The position numbers were made by a program, and so were the translations under genes. A DNA stretch of 64,000 nt from Mycolicibacterium agri (GTDB taxonomy: Bacteria; Actinomycetota; Actinomycetes; Mycobacteriales; Mycobacteriaceae): contig NZ_PDCP01000006.1 in assembly GCF_002553505.1 (NCBI RefSeq), positions 62,001-126,000 on the forward strand, given 5' to 3'. How positions within the stretch are numbered: the stretch's first letter is position 1; every line of letters begins with the position of its first letter. The notes below the pieces were generated by a model. The model was not told the DNA's origin. It did not search any database and saw nothing but the letters and a program-made list of their open reading frames with translations. This document shows positions 9,136 through 16,901 of this stretch, in pieces.

Positions 9136-9792
9136 GTGATGACGACACCACGGCCAGGCGGCAGCGGGGTGAGCGCCGACACAGCGCTCACCGACCCTGC
9201 CATGGAAACCTTTGAACTACGTATGCCGGGCGGCGTTCTCGGTCGGTTGTTCGACCGCAACGGGCTGATACGAAGAACCGACCGGATCGAAGCAGCCGTC
9301 CTGGCGCTGGTGATGATCATTTCGCTGGTGGCTCTGCCGTTCGCCGCGGCCTTCGGCACCGCGGTCTACGACTCGCGTCGCGACGCCCTACTGTCAGAGG
9401 CACAGAGCAGGCACGTCGTCACGGCGACGATCACCGAGGGACAGCCGGACAAGCGGCCCCCGGCCCGTATCGGCGCCGAGCCGACCGACACCAAACCGGT
9501 CGAGGCTCGATGGTTCGTCGACGGGATGGAGCGGACGGCGACGGTTTCGGCCCCGGAGACCGCAAAACCCGGCGATCCGATCGACATCTGGGTCAACGAT
9601 GCCGGTGAGGTCGTCGGTCCCCCGCCGGCCAGCGTCCAGGCTGCTGTGGACGGTGTGACGACGGCGGTCGTGCTCTGGGCGGGCGTCTGTGCCGCAGGGG
9701 CGGTGGTGTTCGCGCTCACTCGGATGGTGTGTGACCGCATCCGTTCGGCTGCGTGGGAGCACGACATCGACCGGTTGAGCCAGGCGCTCTAG
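9136..9792 (+). CDS. Rv1733c-like membrane protein
   Basis: A 218-residue protein with two membrane segments, about residues 52-75 (VLALVMIISLVALPFAAAFG) and 180-200, flanking a ~100-residue domain likely outside. The pattern NGLIRRTDRIEA, FAAAFGTAVYDSR, QSRHVVTATI, ARWFVDGMER and WEHDIDRLSQ matches M. tuberculosis Rv1733c, a DosR (hypoxia/NO) regulon membrane protein of unknown function. The start is GTG 9136 or ATG 9139; both are next to a weak purine-rich site. No DosR box could be assigned confidently. It stands alone between the LysG-type and HtrA-like genes, inside the segment that separates lysG from lysE. Confidence 0.8.
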   Translation: MMTTPRPGGSGVSADTALTDPAMETFELRMPGGVLGRLFDRNGLIRRTDRIEAAVLALVMIISLVALPFAAAFGTAVYDSRRDALLSEAQSRHVVTATITEGQPDKRPPARIGAEPTDTKPVEARWFVDGMERTATVSAPETAKPGDPIDIWVNDAGEVVGPPPASVQAAVDGVTTAVVLWAGVCAAGAVVFALTRMVCDRIRSAAWEHDIDRLSQAL

Positions 9793-9807
9793 GGCCGCTT
9801 CAAAGGC

Positions 9808-9826
9808 GTTGTCGCATTCCGACAAC
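9808..9826. terminator. Stem-loop after the Rv1733c-like gene
   Basis: GTTGTCG-CATTC-CGACAAC is a perfect 7-bp stem with a 5-base loop starting 16 bases after the stop codon. It is placed as a transcription terminator but has no U-tract. Confidence 0.4.
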
Positions 9827-9906
9827 CGCGCCGGTGCCGGTTGTGTGAGCCGGGCAAGCCGGCGCATCGCCGCCGCCACCACCATAGAAGACGAAAGGAC
9901 ACGAAC

Positions 9907-10275
9907 ATGAGCACCCACAGCGTCGAGATGAGGCGTCGCGCCGGCGTCCGTCGGCGGCGCGACGTGGCCTCGCGGCGTCCTTATCCCGGCATCGAAGTCC
10001 CCGACGACTTGATGGATCACCGCCCGAAGGCGGCAGCGCCCGGTTGCCAAACAGCGCGGCGACCGACGGCGCGAGCTCGCCGCCACGGCATGACAGGCAC
10101 ACAGGAGGATCGAATGTCACCTACAGCACCGACTTTGAGCACCCTGCACAGGCGACTGAAAAAGGCGCACAGCAAGATTCGGGAACTGGAGGCGCGGCAG
10201 GCCGACCTGCTCGCCCGGCTCAACGCGCTCGATGATGCTGACCGCCCAGCCAACAAGGAGCCCGTCGACGCATAA
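9907..10275 (+). CDS. Small hypothetical protein, basic N-terminus and coiled-coil C-terminus; start uncertain
   Basis: Not recognised. ATG 9907 follows GAAAGGA and would give 122 residues: a very Arg-rich first half (MRRRAGVRRRRDVASRR) and a helical C-terminal half (TLHRRLKKAHSKIRELEARQ). An internal in-frame ATG at 10114 has a better ribosome site (AGGAGG, 5-base spacing) and would make a 53-residue coiled-coil protein by itself. Codon third positions are less GC-biased between about 10020 and 10110, so the two halves may be separate genes, or the first half may be broken. The C-terminal 53 residues are the more convincing coding part. Confidence 0.4.
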   Translation: MSTHSVEMRRRAGVRRRRDVASRRPYPGIEVPDDLMDHRPKAAAPGCQTARRPTARARRHGMTGTQEDRMSPTAPTLSTLHRRLKKAHSKIRELEARQADLLARLNALDDADRPANKEPVDA

Positions 10276-10296
10276 GCCGTTTCCCGGCCTAACCGG

Positions 10297-11334
10297 TCAT
10301 CCCGTGCGCGACCCCACGGTGATGGTCACCTCCTGACGCTGGCCGCCCCGCTCGAGCACGAGCGGCTGCTGCGAGCCAGGGGCAGTCCTACGGAGTGCCG
10401 CGAGGAGGTCTTCCACCGACTTGATGGGCTGACCGGCGAACTCGACGATGACGTCGCCGGGCCGGACGCCCGCTTCGGCGGCGGGTGCGGCCCGGTCCAG
10501 GGCAAGCACCAGCGCCCCCTCTTCGCTGCGGACGCCAAGGCTGCGCCGCACCGACGGAGTGACCGGGCTGAGCGACAGGCCGAGATATGGATGGGTGGCC
10601 ACCCCCTTGGCCAGCAGTTGCTCGGCCACATCCAGCACCGTGGCCGACGGGATCGCGAATCCTATCGACACCGCGCCCACTTCGGGCGGGATGTAGGCCT
10701 CGTTGATTCCGATCACGCGACCATTCGAATCCAGAAGCGCCCCTCCCGAGTTCCCGGGAGAGATGGACGCGTCGGTCTGAATCAGATCCACCAGCGACGC
10801 GCTCTGTGCGGCCGCACCCGGGATATCGCGGTGCAGGCCCGAAACGACACCCACGGTCACCGAATTCTCGAATCCCAGCGGACTGCCGATGGCGATGGCG
10901 ATTTCGCCCGCCCTCGGCAGCTCAGCGCGGTACTCGGGCACCGGCAGGTTCTTGCGCTCCGAGCGCACCACCGCGAGATCGGTCACGGTGTCGGTGGCCA
11001 GCACCTCTCCGCGCGAGCTGGTGCCGTCGGCGAATTCCAGAGTGACCTCGCCGGCGTTGCCGACCACGTGCGCGTTGGTGACGACGACGTCGTCGCGCAG
11101 CACGACCGCGCTGCCGACACCCCCATCCCGGCGTACGGTCGCCACGCTGGGGCTGAGCCGCTCCACCAGATCGGCGAAGCCGGCGATCGAAGGCGGGGCG
11201 GGCGACGTGGTGGTCGTGGTCGCCTGGCGCTCAGAAGTGGGCTCGGGAGATCCCGAGGGCTGCTCTGCTGTGCTGCACGACGTCACGCCGAGCGCCGTCA
11301 CCAGCGCGACGGTTGCAAAGTGAATGCGGTTCAT
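10297..11334 (-). CDS. HtrA/DegP-like PDZ serine protease, predicted lipoprotein
   Basis: A 345-residue trypsin-like protease exported as a lipoprotein: a short signal peptide with lipobox VTSC (Cys20), then a Thr/Pro-rich linker. The protease domain covers about 50-235 with catalytic His89 (VVTNAHVVG), Asp119 (TDLAVV) and Ser196 (SPGNSGGAL), and one PDZ domain at about 245-335 (LGLSLSP, AGVRPGDVIVEFAG). All three catalytic residues are present, so it should be active in cell-envelope protein quality control. It is smaller than the membrane-anchored mycobacterial HtrA and lacks a cytoplasmic region. Convergent with the small gene ending at 10275; its promoter lies in the 146-base gap before lysE. 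Confidence 0.88.
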   Translation of the reverse strand: MNRIHFATVALVTALGVTSCSTAEQPSGSPEPTSERQATTTTTSPAPPSIAGFADLVERLSPSVATVRRDGGVGSAVVLRDDVVVTNAHVVGNAGEVTLEFADGTSSRGEVLATDTVTDLAVVRSERKNLPVPEYRAELPRAGEIAIAIGSPLGFENSVTVGVVSGLHRDIPGAAAQSASLVDLIQTDASISPGNSGGALLDSNGRVIGINEAYIPPEVGAVSIGFAIPSATVLDVAEQLLAKGVATHPYLGLSLSPVTPSVRRSLGVRSEEGALVLALDRAAPAAEAGVRPGDVIVEFAGQPIKSVEDLLAALRRTAPGSQQPLVLERGGQRQEVTITVGSRTG

Positions 11335-11480
11335 GAGCCGTATTTACCCCACCACGACGGCCTTAGACCACCACCTCGCCATTCCGAATGTCGATGCGCA
11401 GTCCTACACATAAGAACGGCTAATGATCCTTCAACATCTTTAGCTTTACTGATCAGCGCTTCGTTTTTAACGTCGATGGC

Positions 11481-12080
11481 ATGACCTCGCCGCTGATCGT
11501 GGGCTTCATCGCCTCCTTCACGCTGATCGCCGCCATCGGAGCGCAGAACGCCTTCGTGCTGCGTCAGGGCATCCGCGGCGAGCACGTGCTGCCGGTGATC
11601 GCGTTGTGCACGGTCAGCGACATCGTGTTGATCTCCGCCGGCATCGCGGGCGTCGGCGCGCTCATCAACGCGCACCCGGGCGCAGTGCACATCGCCAAGT
11701 TCGGCGGCGCGCTGTTTCTGTTCGGCTACGGCCTGCTGGCGGCGCGCCGGGCCTGGCGTCCCTCGTCGCTCAAGCCGTCGGACGACGCCCCCGCGCGCCT
11801 GACCGGAGTTCTGTTGACCTGTGCGGCAATGACTTTCCTCAACCCGCACGTCTACCTCGACACCGTCGTGCTGCTGGGCACCCTGGCCAACGAACACCAG
11901 GACGGCCGCTGGCTGTTCGGCGTCGGGGCGGTCACCGCAAGCGCGGTCTGGTTCTTCAGCCTCGGCCTCGGCGCGCGACGGCTCGCGGGGTTGTTCGCCA
12001 CACCGATGACATGGCGCATCCTGGACGGGATTATCGCGGCGACGATGGTCGGACTCGGCGTCGCGATGCTCGCCTCGTGA
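11481..12080 (+). CDS. lysE: LysE/ArgO-family amino-acid exporter
   Basis: A 199-residue inner-membrane exporter for basic amino acids. Signature features are the N-terminal helix [20 protein letters not shown], then [16 protein letters not shown], and the loop [15 protein letters not shown]; about six hydrophobic segments are visible. The ATG at 11481 lacks a strong ribosome site and may be near-leaderless. The partner regulator is probably the LysG-type protein at 8045-8917, normally adjacent and divergent. AT-rich upstream DNA (11405-11475) with several TTA/TAA stretches is a plausible regulator-binding region. Convergent with the hemophore-related gene, 4 bases away. Confidence 0.88.
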   Translation: MTSPLIVGFIASFTLIAAIGAQNAFVLRQGIRGEHVLPVIALCTVSDIVLISAGIAGVGALINAHPGAVHIAKFGGALFLFGYGLLAARRAWRPSSLKPSDDAPARLTGVLLTCAAMTFLNPHVYLDTVVLLGTLANEHQDGRWLFGVGAVTASAVWFFSLGLGARRLAGLFATPMTWRILDGIIAATMVGLGVAMLAS

Positions 12081-12084
12081 TCCG

Positions 12085-12444
12085 TCAGGGTGTTTCCGGC
12101 GGCACTCCGCAGCGATTCCGGAAGTCGACCGACGGCTGCCTGATCGCCTGAAGATCACTTCGGACAGTCGGATTGGCGTCCAGGTAGGTACGCACCTGCT
12201 CACCGAGCTGATCCTTCGGTTGTCCCTTGAGGCTGGTGAAGAAGTCGTTGACCTCGGGATGAGTGGTGAGGTAGTTCGACGTCTCGAACGTGACGCCTGA
12301 CATCACCCGCGCCAGTTCAGCGGCCGTGCAAGGCGGCGGCTCCGGCGGCTGCGCGGAAGCGACGGCGGCGCCGGAAAGCAGCGCGCCGACAACGGCTCCG
12401 GTGCCGATCACTCCCGCGATCACGGGGCGTGTTGAGAGCAACAT
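12085..12444 (-). CDS. Hemophore-related secreted protein
   Basis: A 119-residue exported protein: signal peptide to about residue 31 (GALLSGAAVASAQ), then a four-helix domain with the pattern CTAAELARVMSGV, YLTTHPEVNDFFTSL and DFRNRCGVPP. The two cysteines near the ends of the mature protein probably form a disulfide. This matches the mycobacterial hemophore-related family (Rv0203-like), small secreted proteins some of which bind haem. Start ATG 12444 has GGAG upstream. No MmpL haem transporter is adjacent, so a role in haem capture is suggested by family only. The same-strand gene upstream (12484-12789) also encodes a small secreted protein; the 39-base gap would allow co-transcription. Confidence 0.8.
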   Translation of the reverse strand: MLLSTRPVIAGVIGTGAVVGALLSGAAVASAQPPEPPPCTAAELARVMSGVTFETSNYLTTHPEVNDFFTSLKGQPKDQLGEQVRTYLDANPTVRSDLQAIRQPSVDFRNRCGVPPETP

Positions 12445-12483
12445 GTTGGCTCCTTCATCGTTTGGTTGACGGTTCGCCGCTTC

Positions 12484-12789
12484 TCAACGACGCGGTCCAA
12501 TGCCTCCGCCCCCGCCGGGGCGATCTGGCCTGTCGGGCCGGCCAGGATCCCAGGAGATGTCGAGATCCCATTCGGTGCCGCAGTACCAGTCGTATTCGCA
12601 TGGATACGGCACGACGGGTGTGGCGGCCCTCGGCACGCCGTCGGCGCCGCGCACGGTGCCCTGCGCACAGACCGTGGACCCGCCCGCGTAGTTACAGTCA
12701 GCCGCGGCCGGCGCCGCGCCGACAACAATCGCGATCGGAGCCGCTACCGTAGCCAGCCCCATCGTCATTAGACACCTCGAGGTCCACAT
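12484..12789 (-). CDS. Small secreted cysteine-containing protein
   Basis: A 101-residue exported protein of a mycobacteria-specific type. The signal peptide ends near APAAA-DC; the mature part carries four cysteines (DCNYAGGSTVCAQG and PYPCEYDWYCG), probably two disulfides, then a Pro/Gly/Arg tail (RPDRPGGGGG). I prefer ATG 12789 (MWTSRCLM) because AAAGGGGG sits just upstream; an in-frame ATG at 12810 would add seven residues. No enzymatic domain recognised. It lies head-to-head with the DyP operon across a ~250-base gap and upstream of the hemophore-related gene. Confidence 0.7.
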   Translation of the reverse strand: MWTSRCLMTMGLATVAAPIAIVVGAAPAAADCNYAGGSTVCAQGTVRGADGVPRAATPVVPYPCEYDWYCGTEWDLDISWDPGRPDRPDRPGGGGGIGPRR

Positions 12790-13040
12790 CGCGGCCCCCT
12801 TTCGGAGCATGGCCGATATCGGCGAACACTATGCGCATGCGTCGGCGGCCGAGGCAAATCCGCAATTTAAGACGTTGCATAGTTTGCATTCATATGGCGG
12901 TAATGACAGCCTCTCCTTCCTGTCGTGGCAACGGTTTTGAAGACGGCGAAAATCACCGCTGCCCCTTCGCCAATCGCCATTAATGCACTTGCCCCGGTGC
13001 TAACGTCGTGCTCCACATGGGGGCCGAAAAAGGGATGATC
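12790..13040. promoter_or_regulatory. Divergent promoter region: secreted-protein genes and DyP operon
   Basis: This 251-base gap separates the minus-strand secreted-protein pair from the plus-strand peroxidase operon, so it must hold promoters in both directions. It is more AT-rich than its surroundings around 12855-12900, with TTTAAGAC and TTGCATAGTTTGCATTCATATG. No known operator was recognised. Confidence 0.4.
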
Positions 13041-13601
13041 ATGGCCGCGAATGAAAATGACTGGAGCAAGCCAGCGGCGATGGCCATCCCCGAGGAGGGC
13101 TACTTCAAACTCGAGCGGGGACGATACGGTCCCGTCTTCCCAAGGACACCGGCCTGCCACGGGTTCTCGATCATCGCCAAGGTGAAAGAGGGCCGCGAGG
13201 AGGCGGTGCGCGCCTACGGCAAGCAGATCGAAGATGCCATCAAAGCCAGCCCTGATGTGCTCGCACCGTTGCGGCTGCACTATCTGCGGTGGGTACTGTT
13301 CGACGTCGGCTCGGGCTTGCATTTCCAGTACCAAGGCATCTTCGACACCGACTTCGACAAATACACCGAAGACGCCGTTCAGTTGTTCAGCCAGACCGGA
13401 ATCACCACGGTGTTCACCAACCTCGAGGGCTTTCCGGAAGATTGGAAGGAAAATCCCGAGGCGTTTATCGCGTTCGTCCGTGACCACCAGGTGCCCAGTT
13501 TCCTGGAATACGGCGAATACCCGTATGTGACCGCCGACGAGATCAAGAAGGCGCTTCGCCTGAAGGCAGCCTTCTCCGACATGCTCGACCAGATGCAATG
13601 A
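13041..13601 (+). CDS. Conserved hypothetical protein, first gene of the DyP operon
   Basis: A 186-residue cytosolic protein of no named family that I recognise. Segments such as HGFSIIAKVKEGREEAVRAY, LHYLRWVLFDVG and LHFQYQGIFDTDFDKY alternate strands and helices like a ferredoxin-like (dimeric alpha/beta-barrel) fold, the fold also used by DyP peroxidases; the fold is an inference. I chose ATG 13041 because AAGGGA lies 6-10 bases upstream; in-frame starts at 13008 and 13035 exist. The next gene, a DyP peroxidase, starts 11 bases after its stop, so the two are co-transcribed. It may be a partner or accessory subunit of the peroxidase. Confidence 0.75.
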   Translation: MAANENDWSKPAAMAIPEEGYFKLERGRYGPVFPRTPACHGFSIIAKVKEGREEAVRAYGKQIEDAIKASPDVLAPLRLHYLRWVLFDVGSGLHFQYQGIFDTDFDKYTEDAVQLFSQTGITTVFTNLEGFPEDWKENPEAFIAFVRDHQVPSFLEYGEYPYVTADEIKKALRLKAAFSDMLDQMQ

Positions 13602-13611
13602 GCCGGCACCG

Positions 13612-14925
13612 GTGCTTGAACTCGACGACATCCAGCACATCCTGCTGACGAGAACACCAGCCCTCACAGGCCGCTACGAGTTCCTGTCCTTCGAGACGCC
13701 CGCGGGCGGGCAGGCGTGGTTGTCTGAACTGCTCGACAAGACGCAGTCGGCCGCCGACGCCGTTGACACGATGGACGACACCCACCGTTGGGTCACGTTG
13801 GCGTTCACCTGGACTGGGCTCAAAGCCCTCGGTGTCCCCGACGAATCGCTGCAGACATTTCCGGAGGAGTTCCGAACCGGCATGGCCTCGCGCGCCGACA
13901 TCCTCGGCGACACCGGAGCCAGCGCGCCAGAGCACTGGGTCGGCGGCCTCGCAGGAAATGACCTGCACGCGATCGCAATCCTGTTCTCGCGCAGCGAGGA
14001 ACAATGCCGGCGCTCCGTCGACGAGCACGACAAGCTGCTGGCCAGAACGCCCGGAGTGCGCAGCATCTCGCACCTCGACCTGAACGCGACACCGCCTTTC
14101 AACTACGCCCACGACCACTTCGGCTTCCGCGACCGACTGTCCCAGCCGGTGATGAAGGGTTCCGGTGAAGAACCGACTCCCGGCTCGGGGGCGGCGTTGG
14201 AACCCGGCGAGTTCATCCTCGGCTATCCCGACGAGAACGGTCCGGTCGCCAATCTTCCCGAGCCAACGGTGTTGTCCCGCAATGGCAGTTACATGGCCTA
14301 CCGGCGCCTGCAAGAACACGTCGCGGCCTTCCGCGACTATCTCAAACAACACGCCGACACCGCCGAAGACCAGGAACTCCTGGCGGCGAAGTTCATGGGC
14401 AGGTGGCGCAGTGGCGCGCCACTGGTCTTGGCGCCGGGCAAAGACGATCCGGTGCTCGGATCGGACCCGTTGCGCAACAACGACTTCAACTACAAGGAGA
14501 TGGACCCGTTCGGGTACGCGTGCCCGCTCGGTTCGCATGCGCGCAGGCTCAACCCCCGCGACACTGCGCACTACATCAACCGTCGTAGGATGATCCGCCG
14601 GGGTGCGACCTACGGGCCCGCACTGCCCGAGGGCGCGCCCGACGATGGCGTCGACCGCGGCATCGCCGCCTTCATCATCTGCGCCGACCTCGTGCGTCAG
14701 TTCGAATTCGCGCAGAACGTGTGGATCAACGACAAAGCCTTCCACGAACTCGGCAACGAGCACGACCCGATCTGCGGCACCCAGGACGGCACCCTCGACT
14801 TCACCGTTCCCAAACGCCCTATTCGCAAAGTGCACAAAGGCATTCCGGCTTTCACGACACTGCGTGGCGGCGCGTATTTCTTTCTTCCCGGGATGAACGC
14901 GATGCGCTACCTGGCCTCGCTGTAG
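13612..14925 (+). CDS. DyP-type haem peroxidase
   Basis: A 437-residue haem peroxidase of the long DyP type. The distal motif is GFRDRLSQP (about residue 170): the catalytic Asp of the GxxDG motif is kept but the last Gly is Arg. The proximal haem ligand is the His of CPLGSHARRLNPRD (about residue 307), and a conserved arginine lies in TLRGGAYFFLPG near the C-terminus. There is no signal peptide or Tat motif, so it acts in the cytosol unless it is packaged. GTG 13612 is the only start fitting the conserved N-terminus (LELDDIQHILLT). It is the middle gene of an operon whose two partners are uncharacterised; no encapsulin gene is present. Confidence 0.85.
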   Translation: MLELDDIQHILLTRTPALTGRYEFLSFETPAGGQAWLSELLDKTQSAADAVDTMDDTHRWVTLAFTWTGLKALGVPDESLQTFPEEFRTGMASRADILGDTGASAPEHWVGGLAGNDLHAIAILFSRSEEQCRRSVDEHDKLLARTPGVRSISHLDLNATPPFNYAHDHFGFRDRLSQPVMKGSGEEPTPGSGAALEPGEFILGYPDENGPVANLPEPTVLSRNGSYMAYRRLQEHVAAFRDYLKQHADTAEDQELLAAKFMGRWRSGAPLVLAPGKDDPVLGSDPLRNNDFNYKEMDPFGYACPLGSHARRLNPRDTAHYINRRRMIRRGATYGPALPEGAPDDGVDRGIAAFIICADLVRQFEFAQNVWINDKAFHELGNEHDPICGTQDGTLDFTVPKRPIRKVHKGIPAFTTLRGGAYFFLPGMNAMRYLASL

Positions 14926-14941
14926 AAACTGAAAGGTCATC

Positions 14942-15943
14942 ATGCGCGCTCGCACCTACAACCAGAGCCATATCCCCCGACCCCACACCGGTGGGCGCCG
15001 CGTCAGCATCTACTGGACGTGGAGCTATCCCTGGGAGTCGCAACGCGATCCCGCGGTGATCGAGAACCGCTTCTCCACCATCACCGAGGTCCGCAACGTC
15101 TTATGGCCGGCCTACGAAACCCCCGAGTACGACGCCGCCAACTTCCTGCAGGGGATCGCGGGCACGCTCGAGCTGTTTCATCGGTCGACGCTGGCGTTCC
15201 AACAACTTGTCGAGGAAGCCACCGGCCAGCCCGTCGCAGTCTTCCAGCGCATCGATCAGGCCGGCTACAAGCTGCCGATCGACGAGCGGATCCTGGCCGA
15301 CACCGACACGCTCATGGTGTTCGGCCTCGACCATCTGCTCTCCGAACAGGAGGCCTCCCCCGAGGAAGTCGACGCAATCACCGAGTGGCTCAAGCGCGAG
15401 GGCACCTGCCTGCTGCTGGCGCCCCACCACGATGTCGGCTTCACCGACGACTTCGCGCAACGGCAGGTCGAGTACGAACACCATGGCGACCGTCTGGTGC
15501 CCCGGCAGCAGCGGTTCGGGCAGTACACCCGCTCACTGATGAAGGCGCTGCGCGTGCCCGTGCACAACACGTGGGGATTGCGCCCCGCCGTCGTGGAAGG
15601 CACCAAGCAGATCGCGCCGCTGACGGCGATCCGCGACCTCGACACCCCGCGACTGTTGGACAACGTCACCACTTTCAACTTCCACCCCCACCTGCCGCAC
15701 TACGCGCTCACCGCTCCCGAGGGCGACGGTCTGCACGTGCTCGGCCGCCAACGCGTCGACCCCAACCGGCCTCATCCGTTCACCGACGCGGGTGACACCG
15801 AATTCAATGCGCTGATCTGGATGCCGCCGACCGGGCAGCGCGCAGGTGACATCCTGCTCATCGACTCCACCCACTTCACCACGCTGTTCGGCGGCACCGA
15901 CAGCCTGAAGAGCCTGTGGCAGAACCTGGCCACGATGCGATGA
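14942..15943 (+). CDS. Conserved hypothetical protein, third gene of the DyP operon
   Basis: A 333-residue cytosolic protein I cannot name. The central part (about residues 115-215: ADTDTLMVFGLDHLL, VDAITEWLKREGTCLLLAPHHD) reads like an alpha/beta domain of class-I glutamine-amidotransferase/ThuA-like fold, but the usual Cys is not visible at the expected place. It is rich in histidines (APHHDVGF, FNFHPHLPHY, DSTHFT), which could bind metal or haem. The ATG is 17 bases after the peroxidase stop and follows GAAAGG. The SDR gene begins 7 bases after its stop, so the operon may extend through 16744. Confidence 0.75.
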   Translation: MRARTYNQSHIPRPHTGGRRVSIYWTWSYPWESQRDPAVIENRFSTITEVRNVLWPAYETPEYDAANFLQGIAGTLELFHRSTLAFQQLVEEATGQPVAVFQRIDQAGYKLPIDERILADTDTLMVFGLDHLLSEQEASPEEVDAITEWLKREGTCLLLAPHHDVGFTDDFAQRQVEYEHHGDRLVPRQQRFGQYTRSLMKALRVPVHNTWGLRPAVVEGTKQIAPLTAIRDLDTPRLLDNVTTFNFHPHLPHYALTAPEGDGLHVLGRQRVDPNRPHPFTDAGDTEFNALIWMPPTGQRAGDILLIDSTHFTTLFGGTDSLKSLWQNLATMR

Positions 15944-15949
15944 TGAGGC

Positions 15950-16744
15950 ATGCCCACCGCCAAGGCTGTCTTCATCACCGGTGCAGCCGCCGGGATCGGC
16001 CGCGCCACCGCGCTGACCTACGCCGCAAAGGGTTACACCGTCGGCGGCTATGACATCGACGAGACGGGCCTGCAGTCGTTGGCCGACGACGTCGCCGCGC
16101 GCGGCGGGACACCCGTCGTCAGCCATCTCGACGTCACCGATTCACGCGAGATGGCGCAGCGGGTAGGCGAATTCGCCGATGCGGCCGGCAATCGTCTCGA
16201 CGTGATGATCAACAACGCGGGCATCCTGCGAGCCGGGCGCTTCGAGGACATCGCGCTCGAGGCCCAGCTGGCCGAGATCGACATCAACGCCAAAGGCGTC
16301 GTCAACGGGCTGCACGCCGCCTTCCCGTACCTGCGGTCGACGCCCGGCTCGGTGGCCGTCAATCTCGCGTCGGCCTCCGCGATCTACGGGCAGCCCGAAC
16401 TCGCCACCTACAGCGCCACGAAGTTCTTCGTGCGCGGCATCACCGAGGCGCTCGATCTGGAATGGAGCCGCTACGGCATCCGCGTCATCGCCATCTGGCC
16501 GCTGTACGTCAACACCGCAATGACCGAGAACGTCCACACCGGCACCACCGAGTCGCTCGGCATTCGGTTGACCGCCCAGGACGTCGCCGACGCGATCGTC
16601 GCCGCCGTCGACCCGCCGCTCCTGCGCCGCGTCATCCATCAGGTGCACTTCCCGGTGGGCGCGCAGACGAAAGCGTCGGCACTGTCCGCCCGGCTCCCGC
16701 TGTGGCTGCAGCGGCTGCTCAACAAGCACGTCTCGGGCATGTAG
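15950..16744 (+). CDS. SDR-family oxidoreductase
   Basis: A 264-residue classical short-chain dehydrogenase. It has TGAAAGIGRAT (nucleotide binding), YDID after beta-2 (Asp suggests NAD(H)), NNAGILRAG, and the catalytic Ser-Tyr-Lys set in NLASASAIYGQPELATYSATK. The C-terminal ~40 residues contain VIHQVHFPVGAQ and a hydrophobic LPLWLQRLLNKHV tail that may touch membranes. It starts 7 bases after the third gene of the DyP operon, so it is probably co-transcribed. Substrate unknown. Confidence 0.85.
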   Translation: MPTAKAVFITGAAAGIGRATALTYAAKGYTVGGYDIDETGLQSLADDVAARGGTPVVSHLDVTDSREMAQRVGEFADAAGNRLDVMINNAGILRAGRFEDIALEAQLAEIDINAKGVVNGLHAAFPYLRSTPGSVAVNLASASAIYGQPELATYSATKFFVRGITEALDLEWSRYGIRVIAIWPLYVNTAMTENVHTGTTESLGIRLTAQDVADAIVAAVDPPLLRRVIHQVHFPVGAQTKASALSARLPLWLQRLLNKHVSGM

Positions 16745-16811
16745 CGCCGTTTCGATTCTGGCTGATCGCAACCCTTCCCGACCGCGGCACGCCTCCCTAG
16801 CGTTTGCCCGC

Positions 16812-16901
16812 ATGAATGAGGACTGGCTCGCGGTCATCGTCGGCCTGACGTTGTTGGCGCTGGTGCTTGTCGGCGCGATTCCGGGGAGCGTGATCCCGTG
16901 A
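16812..16901 (+). CDS. 29-residue membrane peptide coupled to the YeiH-type transporter
   Basis: ATG 16812 opens a 29-codon frame, MNEDWLAVIVGLTLLALVLV, then GAIPGSVIP and TGA. It is a single hydrophobic helix with an acidic N-terminus. Its stop overlaps the GTG start of the YeiH-family transporter (GTGA, 16898-16901), a strong sign of coupled translation. The peptide has the look of a small transporter subunit or regulator. No ribosome site of note precedes it. It is too short for most gene finders, so it is likely missed in many annotations. Confidence 0.7.
   Translation: MNEDWLAVIVGLTLLALVLVGAIPGSVIP

Noticed and set aside
13612-14925. Encapsulin-cargo DyP
   Set aside because: No encapsulin shell gene is adjacent and no short cargo-loading tail is recognisable at the C-terminus.
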